DNA of 57,541 nucleotides from the NCBI GenBank assembly GCA_021738385.1, contig JAIPCF010000008.1:1-57541 (forward strand), read 5' to 3'. Within the stretch, counting starts at the first letter, position 1; every line of letters begins with the position of its first letter. Shown piece by piece: positions 43,422 to 52,371 of the stretch. The DNA comes from Sulfuritalea sp. (GTDB lineage Bacteria; Pseudomonadota; Gammaproteobacteria; Burkholderiales; Rhodocyclaceae). Both the position numbers and the translations under genes were made by a program. The notes beneath the pieces are model-generated. The model was given only the letters and a program-made list of their open reading frames with translations, made no database searches and was not told where the DNA came from.

Positions 43422-44867
43422 TCAGAACATTTCAAAATACTCGCGGTGCTCCCAGTCGGATACCTCGAGATTGAAGCGGGCAATTTCGGCCGCCTTGATG
43501 TGGCAGAAATAATTCACGAAGCCTTCACCGAGTCCCGCGCACAGGGCCGGGTCGGCACGCAACGCACCGAGCGCTTCGTCCAGACTGCGCGGGAGGATGT
43601 CGGCCGAGGTGTCGTAAGGCATGTCGGCCGAAGCAGGCGGTTCCAGCTTGCGGGCCATGCCATCCATGCCGGCGATGATCTGGCTGGCGAAGTAGAGGTA
43701 GGGATTCGCCGCCGGCTCGCCGATGCGGTTTTCCAGATGCGTGGCAGGGTCACCGCCACCGCCGATCAGGCGGATCATGGCGCCGCGATTGTCGCGACCC
43801 CAGAGCACGCGATCAGGCGCCAGCGAGTTGGGGCGGTAGCGCTTGTAGCCGTTGATGGTCGGAGTCGATAAGGCCGTGGCGCCTTGGGCGTGCGCAAGCA
43901 GGCCGGCCAGGTAGTGGCGGCCGACGGGCGACAGATCCTGCGTCGCGTCGCCGGCGACGAAGGCGTTGCCGCCATCGTCCAGCCGTCGGAGCGACTGGTG
44001 CAGATGCCAGCCGCTGGACATGATATTGGGCAGTTTGGGCCGGCACATGAAGGTGGCATGGTAGCCGTGGCGGCGGCAGATCTGCTTGACCGCGCTACGC
44101 AGCAAGACCATGTCGTCGGCCGGTGTCAGCCCGGTGCCGGCGGCAAAGGTGAATTCAATCTGGCTCGGGCCGAACTCGACTTCGAGCGAACGCAAGGGCA
44201 GGCCGAGTGCCATGACGTCGCGACGGATCAGCTCGCACACCGGATCCATCATGTCGTAGCGTTGCTCGGTCAGGTATTGGTAGCCCTGCGACAGCAGCTC
44301 GACGCTGGGCGGCTCGCCGGGATTGCCCGGCGTACCGGCATGTTCCGGTCGCAGTTTGGGGTCGAGTATTTTGAATACGTGAAATTCGACTTCCAGCCCG
44401 GCGAGGAATTCGTGGCCCGTGGCCGCCAGTCTGCCCAGTACTTCGCGGTAAATGCGGCGCGTATCGAAGGGTACCGGTTTGCCATTGCGAAAATAGGTGT
44501 CGCACAGCAGCCAGCCGCTGTTCGGCGCCCAGGGCAGGCGCTTGAAGGTGGCGGGATCGGCAACCATCACCGCGTCGGCCGCGCCCTGCATCTCGGGCAT
44601 GTTGAATCCGCCTCCGGTGGAGAAAACCGGAAACACCGTACGGTGCGAAGTGTCCTTGGCGAACAGGGTGGTAGTAATGGCCACGCCCTCGCTCAGCGCG
44701 TTGAGTGCTTCGCTGACAACCAGCGTTTTGCCGCGCAGAATGCCGTGCTGGTCGGCAAAGGCGAAGCGCACCAGTTCGATGCCTTCGGCTTTCCAGCGTT
44801 GCGGCAATTCCAGGGCCAGTCGGCGCTGGTCGTCAGTCCATAAGCCAAAACGCTCGACGAAGCTCAT
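43422..44867 (-). CDS. Glutamine-synthetase-like ligase, possibly a gamma-glutamyl-amine (or -anilide) synthetase
   Basis: A 481-residue GlnA-family protein. The beta-grasp part has LVRFAFADQHGILRGKTL, and the catalytic domain has AGLEVEFHVF, LEVEFGPSQIEFTF, SSGWHLHQSLR, NGYKRYRPNSLAPDRVLWG and THLENRIGEPAANPYLYFA. The adenylylation-site tyrosine segment of housekeeping GlnA (NLYDLP) is not seen, so it is one of the GS-like ligases that join glutamate to amines, polyamines or aniline. Its ATG overlaps the stop of an upstream Rieske oxygenase gene (ATGA), as expected for genes acting on one compound. This parallels aniline catabolism, where a GS-like enzyme makes gamma-glutamylanilide for a dioxygenase, but the substrate here is unknown. 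Confidence 0.85.
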   Translation of the reverse strand: MSFVERFGLWTDDQRRLALELPQRWKAEGIELVRFAFADQHGILRGKTLVVSEALNALSEGVAITTTLFAKDTSHRTVFPVFSTGGGFNMPEMQGAADAVMVADPATFKRLPWAPNSGWLLCDTYFRNGKPVPFDTRRIYREVLGRLAATGHEFLAGLEVEFHVFKILDPKLRPEHAGTPGNPGEPPSVELLSQGYQYLTEQRYDMMDPVCELIRRDVMALGLPLRSLEVEFGPSQIEFTFAAGTGLTPADDMVLLRSAVKQICRRHGYHATFMCRPKLPNIMSSGWHLHQSLRRLDDGGNAFVAGDATQDLSPVGRHYLAGLLAHAQGATALSTPTINGYKRYRPNSLAPDRVLWGRDNRGAMIRLIGGGGDPATHLENRIGEPAANPYLYFASQIIAGMDGMARKLEPPASADMPYDTSADILPRSLDEALGALRADPALCAGLGEGFVNYFCHIKAAEIARFNLEVSDWEHREYFEMF

Positions 44868-46174
44868 GGCTTGGCCCACGGTGATGCTGCGCGGCGCGCC
44901 GCATCGCCCTTCTGCCAGTAGGCGTCGTGATCCTTGCCGCTATCCACGCCGTCGTAAGAGGCGGGGCCAACCAGTTGTGCGGCACTGAGCGCCGTGGGGC
45001 GCATCGGCGCCGTTTCGCCAGCGCCGACTTTTTCGATGGCGTCGGCAAGCAGGCGACGGTAGACGATGATGGCCTTGTCGGTGCTGCCCAAGTGTTCGCG
45101 CGTGCGGTTCTGAATCGAGCCCTGTGATTCGCAGGCCCACTGGTCATGCACGTTGATGTCGTGGCCCATGCCGGTAAAAGTCTGCGTCGCCTGCTCCTCG
45201 ACACTGAAGCCCCAGTGGTTGGATCGATTGCGATTGGGCCGGAAATCGGGCGGCGGGTAGGTCTGGATGCGCTGTTCCCACATCGCCGGTTTGTCTACGG
45301 GCGGGCCGAAGCTGGTGAAGATCGAGTACCAGTAGTTGTTGTGATCGTCGACCGGAACGTGGAACTGGGTGATGGTCATGTGCGAACTCATGGGAATCAC
45401 AAAGGCCTGGGGGAAGGCGATGTTGGTGACGCGGACATGGGTCTGGCTCTCGTCGAGCACGCGCAGGGTCGTGATGCGCAGGCCGTAGTCGGTCGTAGCG
45501 ACCGAAATCTCGGGTCGGTCGTATTCACGCAGCACCTTGGTAATTGGCACGTCGGAGTCCGACGAGGCTCCGCGAAATTGTTTGCCGTAGCTTTCCTCCG
45601 TATTCTCGTCTTCGAAAAACCGGTGCAGGTAGGAGGCGTGGGCCGGGTCCATGCCGACTTCGAGCGCCTGCAGCCAGTTGCATTCCCACAGGCCCTTGAA
45701 GGCAAAAGTGTAGGCGTCGGGCGCCGTGAAACAATCAAAGGCGGGGAAGGCGGGCGGCTCGCCGCTGCCGATGTATGCAAAGAGTACACCGGCCTTTTCG
45801 ACAAGCGGATAGGAGCGCTGCTTTACGTGTTTGCACAGATGACTGGTTGCTGGTTCGGCCGGGGTATCCAGGCAATTGCCGTGAACATCGAAGAGCCAGC
45901 CATGAAACGCGCAGCGCAAGCCGCCATCTTCCAGTCGGCCGTAGGCGAGATCGGCATTGCGGTGTGGGCAATCCCTGTCCAGCAAGCCATAGCGACCTTC
46001 GGCATCGCGAAACAGGACAAAGTCATCACCCATCAGGCGCACGGCACGGATCGGTTTTTTCGGATCGAATTCGGCGACCAGCGCTACCGGTTGCCAGTAT
46101 TGCCTCAGCAGTTTTCCCGCCGGCGTGCCGGGTCCGACCCGGGTAAGTTTGTCGTTGTGCTCGGCGCTGATCAT
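44864..46174 (-). CDS. Rieske [2Fe-2S] oxygenase, phthalate-dioxygenase-type alpha subunit
   Basis: A 436-residue terminal oxygenase. The Rieske cluster site is CPHRNADLAYGRLEDGG followed by LRCAFHGW (Cys-x-His ... Cys-x2-His). The mononuclear iron site is within LEVGMDPAHASYLHRFF. The layout is that of the phthalate 4,5-dioxygenase family (type IA, reductase separate), and no reductase or ferredoxin gene is adjacent. The start is one of ATG 46174 (six bases after AGGTG) or 46180. The C-terminal part carries the dispersed repeat as EKVGAGETAP. The substrate is unknown; the following GS-like ligase suggests an amine or anilide. Confidence 0.9.
   Translation of the reverse strand: MISAEHNDKLTRVGPGTPAGKLLRQYWQPVALVAEFDPKKPIRAVRLMGDDFVLFRDAEGRYGLLDRDCPHRNADLAYGRLEDGGLRCAFHGWLFDVHGNCLDTPAEPATSHLCKHVKQRSYPLVEKAGVLFAYIGSGEPPAFPAFDCFTAPDAYTFAFKGLWECNWLQALEVGMDPAHASYLHRFFEDENTEESYGKQFRGASSDSDVPITKVLREYDRPEISVATTDYGLRITTLRVLDESQTHVRVTNIAFPQAFVIPMSSHMTITQFHVPVDDHNNYWYSIFTSFGPPVDKPAMWEQRIQTYPPPDFRPNRNRSNHWGFSVEEQATQTFTGMGHDINVHDQWACESQGSIQNRTREHLGSTDKAIIVYRRLLADAIEKVGAGETAPMRPTALSAAQLVGPASYDGVDSGKDHDAYWQKGDAARRAASPWAKP
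45009..45034 (-). repeat. Dispersed KVGAG repeat copy in the Rieske oxygenase gene
   Basis: GAAAAAGTCGGCGCTGGCGA then AACGGC on the minus strand, in sense, encoding KVGAGETA near the C-terminus. Confidence 0.85.
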
Positions 46175-46206
46175 TCGCATCACCTGCTGCTGTATTGATT
46201 GAAGGT

Positions 46207-46222
46207 TCAATTGTATACACCA
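46207..46222. promoter_or_regulatory. Candidate operator/promoter box upstream of the Rieske gene
   Basis: The palindrome TGTATACA (46212-46219) inside ATTGTATACACC lies about 35 bases before the Rieske start and resembles GntR-family sites. No regulator gene is adjacent, so this is tentative. Confidence 0.3.
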
Positions 46223-46228
46223 CTGCAA

Positions 46229-46533
46229 TCATTGCGGCGGCCGATGGAATCCAGGACGTCCCGGGCGCTTGTATAAGCGCGTGACCAGCTTTTCAATATT
46301 CATCAGGCGTAAGTGAGCGCTTCGCTTTGAAATCCTGATACGTAGTTTCAATACCGTTCAATGCGGCTGTTTTGCGCTGAGTGATGGGTACAGCATGGCA
46401 GCACCAGAGCAACCGGCGAATTCGCCGGCGCTCGTTGCAGCCTTCTCGGCTAAGATATTGGATTGATCCTGTTGCGGGTGAGGCAGCGTTGAAGCCGCCC
46501 CTGCACAGGCATTCCCTATAAGAAAGGCAGACA
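46229..46533. other. Divergent intergenic region with a 16-bp palindrome
   Basis: Between the Rieske gene (minus) and the DUF4202 gene (plus). It holds a perfect palindrome CCGGCGAATTCGCCGG at 46414-46429 and no convincing gene. Promoters in both directions must lie here, but I see no consensus pair. Confidence 0.5.
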
Positions 46534-47145
46534 ATGACCGAGCATACGGAGCGACTCAATCAAGCCATCGCGCTTATTGATGCCGCCAACGCAGAGGATC
46601 CCAATCTTGATGCCGGACAGCCCAAGGAGCTGCTCTACGGGCAGCGCATGTCGGCAATGCTGGATCGATTTGCACCCGGCTCTTCCGAAGCGGTTCAACT
46701 CGCGGTTCGCGCGCAACACATCAAGCGCTGGACGGTGCCGCGCAGCAGCTACCCGATGAACAAGGAAGGTTATTACGCCTGGCGTACCGGGCTTTACAGC
46801 TTCCATGCCGAAACGGCTGGCGCATTGATGCGTCAGGCGGGGTATGACGAAGAGATGATCGGACGCGTCATGACTGCCGTGGGCAAGCGCGGCCTCAAGG
46901 TCAATCCGGAAACCCAGTTGCTGGAAGACGTTGCGGATCTGGTGTTCATCGAGCACTACATGCTGGGATTCGCCAGCAGCAAACCGGATTACGACGAAGA
47001 GAAATGGCTGGGTATCGTGCGCAAAACCTGGAAAAAGATGTCTCCAGCTGCGCAGCAGTTTGCGCTATCAGGCGCTGTCAAGCTGCCGGAGGCGCTATTG
47101 CCGCTGATCAACAAGGCCGTGCAGCCGTCGGGTGATCAGACTTGA
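46534..47145 (+). CDS. DUF4202 family protein
   Basis: A 203-residue protein recognised as DUF4202 by AVRAQHIKRWTVPRSSYPMN, YYAWRTGLYSFHAE and KRGLKVNPETQLLEDVADL. The conserved His/Arg/Glu pattern suggests an HD-like helical enzyme, but the function is unknown. AAGAAAGG precedes the ATG. Its stop overlaps the TTG start of the next gene. Confidence 0.88.
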   Translation: MTEHTERLNQAIALIDAANAEDPNLDAGQPKELLYGQRMSAMLDRFAPGSSEAVQLAVRAQHIKRWTVPRSSYPMNKEGYYAWRTGLYSFHAETAGALMRQAGYDEEMIGRVMTAVGKRGLKVNPETQLLEDVADLVFIEHYMLGFASSKPDYDEEKWLGIVRKTWKKMSPAAQQFALSGAVKLPEALLPLINKAVQPSGDQT

Positions 47146-48032
47146 AACTGGGTTTCATCGGATTTGGCACCATGGGTCGTCCCATGGCGGAACATCTGCT
47201 GCGCGCAGGACACACTTTGTCTGTTTGGTCGCGACGACGGGAGTCCGCGGCTGCATTGGTCGATCAGGGAGCTCAGTGGTGCACTTCACCGGCTGAAGTC
47301 GCCGGGAGTTCAGACGTGGTCTGCACCAATGTAACGGGCAGCGTTGACGTCGAAGGTATTGCATTTGGTTCACAGGGGCTGGCGGAGGGCTTTGCCGCGG
47401 GAGGGTTGCATGTGGATTTTTCCACTATCTCCGCGTCTGCTGCGCGGCGTATTGCGGAACGCTACGCTGCGCGGGGCGTCGATTTTGTCGACGCTCCGGT
47501 GTCCGGCGGCGGCGGCGGTGCGCAGAACGCCACGCTGGCCATCATGTGGGGTGGAAAGTCGGCGCTGGCGACACGGCTACAACCGATCTTCGAGGTGCTG
47601 GGCAAGACCATTGTGCGCGTCGGTGATACGGGCGCCGGGCAGGTAGCCAAGGCTTGCAACCAGATGGTGATGGTGGCGGCGATTGAGGCGGCGGCCGAAG
47701 CAGCCAGATTGGCGGATGCGTCTGGTGTCGACTTCGCACTGGTTCGTGCCACCATGCTGGGTGGTTCTGCTGGCTCAAAGGTATTGGACGTATTCGGCGG
47801 ACGCATGGCAGCGCGGGATTTCAAAGCCGGCGTTGAAGCGCGTCTGCATCACAAGGACTATGCCCTGCTGATGGATGAGGCGACCCGAATCGGCGCAGCT
47901 TTGCCTGTTTCCGCAGCCGTATGGCAGCAACTGAATGCGCTGATGGGCTTGGGCTGGGGAACGGGCGATACATCTTCGCTGCTGCGTGTGCTCGAAACAT
48001 GCGGTACATCGAGCCAGGCGGATGAACGGTAG
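47142..48032 (+). CDS. 3-hydroxyisobutyrate-dehydrogenase-like NAD(P)-dependent oxidoreductase
   Basis: A 296-residue beta-hydroxyacid dehydrogenase. N-terminal Rossmann fold GFIGFGTMGRPMAEHLL, substrate-binding DAPVSGGGGGAQNATLAIM, and the catalytic Lys in GQVAKACNQM (family consensus G-x-x-x-K). The GlxR or 3-hydroxyisobutyrate branch is likely, but the substrate is not determinable. TTG at 47142 overlaps the DUF4202 stop. A copy of the dispersed repeat at 47553-47577 is in another frame, giving KSALATR. The 3' end overlaps the next gene by 11 bases. Confidence 0.9.
   Translation: MKLGFIGFGTMGRPMAEHLLRAGHTLSVWSRRRESAAALVDQGAQWCTSPAEVAGSSDVVCTNVTGSVDVEGIAFGSQGLAEGFAAGGLHVDFSTISASAARRIAERYAARGVDFVDAPVSGGGGGAQNATLAIMWGGKSALATRLQPIFEVLGKTIVRVGDTGAGQVAKACNQMVMVAAIEAAAEAARLADASGVDFALVRATMLGGSAGSKVLDVFGGRMAARDFKAGVEARLHHKDYALLMDEATRIGAALPVSAAVWQQLNALMGLGWGTGDTSSLLRVLETCGTSSQADER
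47553..47577 (+). repeat. Dispersed KVGAG repeat copy, other frame, in the dehydrogenase gene
   Basis: GGAAAGTCGGCGCTGGCGAC then ACGGC. Same strand as the gene, but the reading phase differs, so it gives KSALATR instead of KVGAG. Confidence 0.75.
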
Positions 48033-50592
48033 ATCGATTTCCTTGCCGTCGAAGAAGGCGGCTCTCGAACTCAGCGCAATTTTCGAGAACGCGACTGTCG
48101 GTATTCTGGTTTCGCACAATCGGCGGCTGGTTCAGGCCAATCGGCTGTGCGCCGAGATGTTCGGCTATTCGCTGGACGAGTTCATCGACCAGCCGGCACT
48201 GATTCTTTATGCTGACCAGGACGCTTATTCAGCCCTCGGGCGCGAGGCAGGACCGGTGCTCGTCGCTGGCCGCTCATTCCGCGCGGAGACGCAACTCAAG
48301 CGCAAGAGCGGGGAGTTGTTCTGGTGCCGGGTTTCGGCCAAAGCGGTTGATCCCGAGCACCCGAGCGACGGCACCCTTTGGATCATCGAGGACATCACCG
48401 ATGACCGCAGGATGATCGACGCGCTCGAGCGCAGCACCCGCGAACTGTCGGCGATTTTTAATTCCGCGTCGATCGGAATTGCCGTCGTGCGCGACCGGAT
48501 TTTTGTACGGTGCAATCGTCGCTACGAAGAAATACTTGGGCTGCCTATCGGTTCGCTGCTAGGACAGTCCACCCGGCGACTGTTCGGTAGCGATGAGGAA
48601 TTCAAGCGCATAGGAGATCAGGTTTATGCCGACTTCGCCGCCGGCAAGATACATCACCGCGAACAGACGTATCTGCGCAGCGACGGCAAACCGGTACGGC
48701 TGAGAGTGAGCGGAAGCGTTTTCGATCTGGAGAAACCGCATGAGGGCTCCGTTTGGTTGACGGAAGACATCACCGCCATACATGAGGCGGAGGCGCGTGC
48801 GCGCAAGGCCTTCGACGAGCAGCAGATGATTTTCGACAATGCGGCGGTGGGTATTCTTTACTCACGTGATCGAATGATCGAAAGTTGCAACAGCCGGCTC
48901 GCCGAGATTTTCGGCTACCAGCCGGAAGAGCTTGCTGGCCGCTCCACTCGAATGTTTTACCTCAGCGAGGCTGATTACCAGCGGCACAGCGCCGAAGCGC
49001 TTCCGGTGCTGAGGGAAGGCCATACCTATGTCGGCGAGGCCCGGGTACGCCATCGGGACGGCCATCCCTTCTGGGTGCGTGCCACCGGACGTCAGGTCAT
49101 GAGCCAGACCGAAAGCCTCGATCTGACCTGGATCTTCGAAGACGTCACCGAACGTCATGCGGCGGAGGAGGCCTTGCTGCTCGCTCATGAAGAGCTGGAG
49201 CAGCGCGTAATCGAGCGCACTGCCGAGTTGGAAAATACCAATACTCAGTTGCAGGAGGAAGTGTTCGAGCGCATGCAGGCCGAGCAGCGTATCTGGCACG
49301 TTGCCCACCATGATGGCCTGACCGGTCTGCCCAACCGTACTTTGCTGCATGACAGACTGGAGCAGGCTCTGGCGCAAGGGCAGCGTGGCCGGCATCGCGT
49401 TGCGGTTATGTTTCTTGACCTCGACCGTTTCAAAACCATTAACGATACGCTGGGCCATTTTGTTGGCGACGAACTCCTGAAGCATGTCGCAGAGCGCTTG
49501 CGCAGCGTGGTAAGAGCCGTGGATACCGTATCGCGCCTGGGTGGCGACGAGTTTGTGGTGATCCTGCACGAGATTGCCTCACCCGACGATGCACTGCAAG
49601 TCGCGGAGAAGATACTCAACTCATTGGCGGAGGTCGTGGACATCGAAAGTCATCAGCTGCATGTGACGCCGTCCATTGGCATCAGCATTTTTCCTGACGA
49701 TGGAGATGAGGTTTTTGTCCTCATGAAAAACGCTGACACGGCGATGTATCACGCGAAGGAAAGCGGGCGCAACAATTTCCAGTTCTTTGCGCGGAAAATG
49801 AACGAGCAGGCCGAGCACTTTTTTACCCTGGAGAACCGGCTGCGACATGCCATCGAGAACAAACAACTGGTGTTGCACTATCAGCCGCTGATTGACTGGC
49901 GTCGTCGCGAGGTATGCGGCATGGAAGCGCTGGTGCGCTGGAGCGATCCGGAGCATGGAACGATAACGCCGGGTGAGTTCATTCCGATCGCCGAGGAAAC
50001 CGGATTGATTGTACCGATCGGCGAGTGGGTCCTGGGTGAAGCGCTGCAGCAGAACAGGATCTGGCAACAGGAAGGCAGGCCGCTGCTGCCGGTTTCGGTG
50101 AATCTGTCACCGCGCCAGTTTCACCAGAGTGATCTGGTCGATACCTTGCGTCGCATTCTGGCTGACACCGGGCAACCAGCCCGGTTGCTGGAACTGGAAA
50201 TTACCGAATCAACGCTGATGCATGACATTGACGAGACGCGGGCCAAGCTTCAGGAAATTGCGGCCATGGGCATACGGCTGGCCATTGATGATTTCGGTAC
50301 GGGCTATTCGAGCCTGAGCTATCTCAAGCGCTTCCCGATGCAAAAACTGAAAATCGACCAGAGCTTTGTGCGCGATCTCACTGTCAATGCAGAAGACGCG
50401 GCCATCGTTACCGCCATTGTCGGGCTCGCCAAAAGTCTGGGCCTCGAACTGCTGGCCGAGGGTGTGGAAACCCGTGATCAGTTTGAGCTGCTGCTTGGCA
50501 TCGGTTGTGAAAAGTTTCAGGGGTTTCTGTTCTCGCGGCCCTTGCCGTCCGATGAAGCTGACCGAATCTTCAGGCCTGCGCTGCTGAAATGA
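48022..50592 (+). CDS. PAS-PAS-PAS-GGDEF-EAL c-di-GMP regulator
   Basis: An 856-residue protein without clear membrane segments. Three PAS domains (about 10-130, 130-260 and 260-390, each with an internal IFENA/IFNSA/IFDNA start) are followed by a short coiled coil (about 385-425), a GGDEF domain with LGGDEF and I-site RAVD, and an EAL domain. EAL residues are complete: EALVRW, NLSPRQF, LEITES, DDFGTGYSSLSYLKRFP, KIDQSF and AEGVET. Both synthesis and hydrolysis are therefore possible. ATG 48022 overlaps the dehydrogenase gene by 11 bases. It probably responds to an oxygen, redox or small-ligand cue. Confidence 0.93.
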   Translation: MNGRSISLPSKKAALELSAIFENATVGILVSHNRRLVQANRLCAEMFGYSLDEFIDQPALILYADQDAYSALGREAGPVLVAGRSFRAETQLKRKSGELFWCRVSAKAVDPEHPSDGTLWIIEDITDDRRMIDALERSTRELSAIFNSASIGIAVVRDRIFVRCNRRYEEILGLPIGSLLGQSTRRLFGSDEEFKRIGDQVYADFAAGKIHHREQTYLRSDGKPVRLRVSGSVFDLEKPHEGSVWLTEDITAIHEAEARARKAFDEQQMIFDNAAVGILYSRDRMIESCNSRLAEIFGYQPEELAGRSTRMFYLSEADYQRHSAEALPVLREGHTYVGEARVRHRDGHPFWVRATGRQVMSQTESLDLTWIFEDVTERHAAEEALLLAHEELEQRVIERTAELENTNTQLQEEVFERMQAEQRIWHVAHHDGLTGLPNRTLLHDRLEQALAQGQRGRHRVAVMFLDLDRFKTINDTLGHFVGDELLKHVAERLRSVVRAVDTVSRLGGDEFVVILHEIASPDDALQVAEKILNSLAEVVDIESHQLHVTPSIGISIFPDDGDEVFVLMKNADTAMYHAKESGRNNFQFFARKMNEQAEHFFTLENRLRHAIENKQLVLHYQPLIDWRRREVCGMEALVRWSDPEHGTITPGEFIPIAEETGLIVPIGEWVLGEALQQNRIWQQEGRPLLPVSVNLSPRQFHQSDLVDTLRRILADTGQPARLLELEITESTLMHDIDETRAKLQEIAAMGIRLAIDDFGTGYSSLSYLKRFPMQKLKIDQSFVRDLTVNAEDAAIVTAIVGLAKSLGLELLAEGVETRDQFELLLGIGCEKFQGFLFSRPLPSDEADRIFRPALLK

Positions 50593-50655
50593 GCTCAGGC
50601 ATAATGGCCGACCCGTTCAATTCCTAATCTGCAATTCTTATTCTGGAGATTTTCA

Positions 50656-51000
50656 ATGAGTCAAATCACCACGGCCAGCGGCCTGGTCATCGAAGAACTT
50701 GTGATCGGCGAGGGCGCCGAGGCCAGCGTCGGGCAAACCGTGTCGGTGCATTACACAGGCTGGCTCACGGACGGGTCGAAATTTGACTCAAGCAAGGATC
50801 GCAACGAGGCCTTCGAGTTTTCGCTGGGGCGTCAGCATGTAATCGCCGGTTGGGATGAAGGTGTGCAAGGCATGAAAATTGGCGGTTCGCGCAAACTGAC
50901 CATTCCGCCTGAGCTTGGCTATGGCGCCCGAGGTGCGGGCGGCGTGATTCCTCCCAATGCGACACTGGTGTTCGAGGTCGAACTGCTCGGCTTGAGCTGA
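50656..51000 (+). CDS. FKBP-type peptidyl-prolyl cis-trans isomerase
   Basis: A 114-residue single-domain cytosolic FKBP. Active-site residues sit in [38 protein letters not shown] and [21 protein letters not shown]. Size and N-terminus indicate a free-standing isomerase with no chaperone insert or signal peptide. GGAGATTTTCA precedes the ATG. Downstream aminotransferase begins 38 bases later. Confidence 0.95.
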   Translation: MSQITTASGLVIEELVIGEGAEASVGQTVSVHYTGWLTDGSKFDSSKDRNEAFEFSLGRQHVIAGWDEGVQGMKIGGSRKLTIPPELGYGARGAGGVIPPNATLVFEVELLGLS

Positions 51001-51037
51001 TAGCGTAAAGCCGCCTCTCGCGTTTTAAAGCAAATCC

Positions 51038-52210
51038 ATGACGCTTTATCTGCCATCACGCCTGCCGAATGTCGGCACCACGATTTTCACTGTCATGTCA
51101 CGCCTTGCCGCCGAGCATGGTGCGATCAATCTTTCTCAGGGATATCCCGATTTCGCGCCATCGCCATTGCTGCTTGATCGGGTGACGCATCACATGGCGG
51201 CGGGCGCCAACCAGTATCCGCCAATGGCTGGCGTCCCGGCTTTGAGAGAGGCGATTGCCGAAAAAGTAGCGCGGCTCTATTTGGCCAACTACGATTCTGA
51301 AACCGAGGTGACGGTGACGGCCGGGGCGACTCAGGCCGTATATACGGCAATTGCCGCCTGCGTCAGGCCCGGTGACGAGGTGATTGTTTTCGCTCCGGTG
51401 TATGACTCCTACGTTCCTGGGGTTGAACTCAATGGCGGACACGCCGTGTATGCGCATCTGCGTTTTCCCGACTTCAAGCCCGACTGGGATGAAGTCCGTG
51501 CCTTGATCACACCACGTACCCGCATGATCATCATCAACTCACCGCATAACCCGAGCGGTTCGGTGTGGTCTGCCGATGATATGGCGATGCTGGAAACCCT
51601 GGTGCGGGACACCAAGATCGTGGTGGTCAGCGATGAAGTTTACGAGCACGTAGTATTCGACCGAAAAGATGCCGGGGACAGAAAGGCCCGGCACGAAAGC
51701 GTGACGCGTTACCCGGGATTGCGCGAGCGCAGTTTTGTGGTTTCCAGTTTTGGCAAGACCTATCACGTCACCGGCTGGAAAGTCGCTTACTGCCTTGCGC
51801 CGAGGGCCCTGATGAGCGAGTTCCGCAAGGCCCACCAGTTCATCGTGTTTACCGTGCACCATCCGTCACAGTTGGCACTGGCTGATTTCATGAGCGAGCA
51901 TCCCGAGTTTGCCGACAATCTGGCGGCCTTCTATCAAGCCAAGCGCGATTTCTTCCGCCAGAAAATGGAGGGCTCGCGCTTTGTGCTGTTGCCCTGCGAC
52001 GGAACCTATTTTCAGCTCGCGACCTATTCCGCGATCAGCAATGAGCCCGACACGCAATTCGTTCGGCGCCTGACCAAGGAACACGGCGTTGCTGCCATTC
52101 CGGTTTCGGTGTTCAATCCCGATGGTGACGACCAGCGCGTGATTCGTTTCTGTTTTGCCAAGAACGAAGACACGCTCGCCGCTGCCGCGGAGCGCCTAAG
52201 CGCCCTATAG
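51038..52210 (+). CDS. PLP-dependent methionine-type aminotransferase (YbdL-like)
   Basis: A 390-residue fold-type I aminotransferase with close similarity to E. coli YbdL, which acts on methionine and aromatic amino acids: NLSQGYPDF, NQYPPMAGVPALREAIA, INSPHNPSGSVWS, SDEVYEHVVF, the PLP lysine in SSFGKTYHVTGWK, and RVIRFCFAKNEDTL. Such enzymes can act last in methionine salvage, which matches the mtnA gene in this window, but this is inference. Eight residues around RKDAGDRK in front of ARHESV are absent from YbdL. It is followed by a repeat copy and the phasin terminator. Confidence 0.92.
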   Translation: MTLYLPSRLPNVGTTIFTVMSRLAAEHGAINLSQGYPDFAPSPLLLDRVTHHMAAGANQYPPMAGVPALREAIAEKVARLYLANYDSETEVTVTAGATQAVYTAIAACVRPGDEVIVFAPVYDSYVPGVELNGGHAVYAHLRFPDFKPDWDEVRALITPRTRMIIINSPHNPSGSVWSADDMAMLETLVRDTKIVVVSDEVYEHVVFDRKDAGDRKARHESVTRYPGLRERSFVVSSFGKTYHVTGWKVAYCLAPRALMSEFRKAHQFIVFTVHHPSQLALADFMSEHPEFADNLAAFYQAKRDFFRQKMEGSRFVLLPCDGTYFQLATYSAISNEPDTQFVRRLTKEHGVAAIPVSVFNPDGDDQRVIRFCFAKNEDTLAAAAERLSAL

Positions 52211-52254
52211 TCGCCGCTGTCTGCAGGCGCAGAGCGTGCCCAGGTACGCAGAAC

Positions 52255-52281
52255 ACCGTATCGCCAGCGCCGACTTTTCCA
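52255..52281 (-). repeat. Dispersed KVGAG repeat copy in the aminotransferase-phasin gap
   Basis: GGAAAAGTCGGCGCTGGCGA then TACGG on the minus strand. An intergenic copy, so the element is not confined to genes. It lies next to the phasin terminator. Confidence 0.8.
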
Positions 52282-52316
52282 TAAAAAAACCCGACGCCTT
52301 TTGGGCATCGGGTTTG
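52281..52316 (-). terminator. Terminator of the phasin gene
   Basis: Stem 52287-52298 with 52304-52315 (one mismatch), 5-base loop, followed on the minus strand by a seven-T run. It lies 56 bases after the phasin stop and may also serve the convergent aminotransferase. Confidence 0.85.
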
Positions 52317-52371
52317 AAACCAACCCTTTGTCGGGGCTGGAGGAGGAGACGATACTGAAGTCTAAAGTCGC

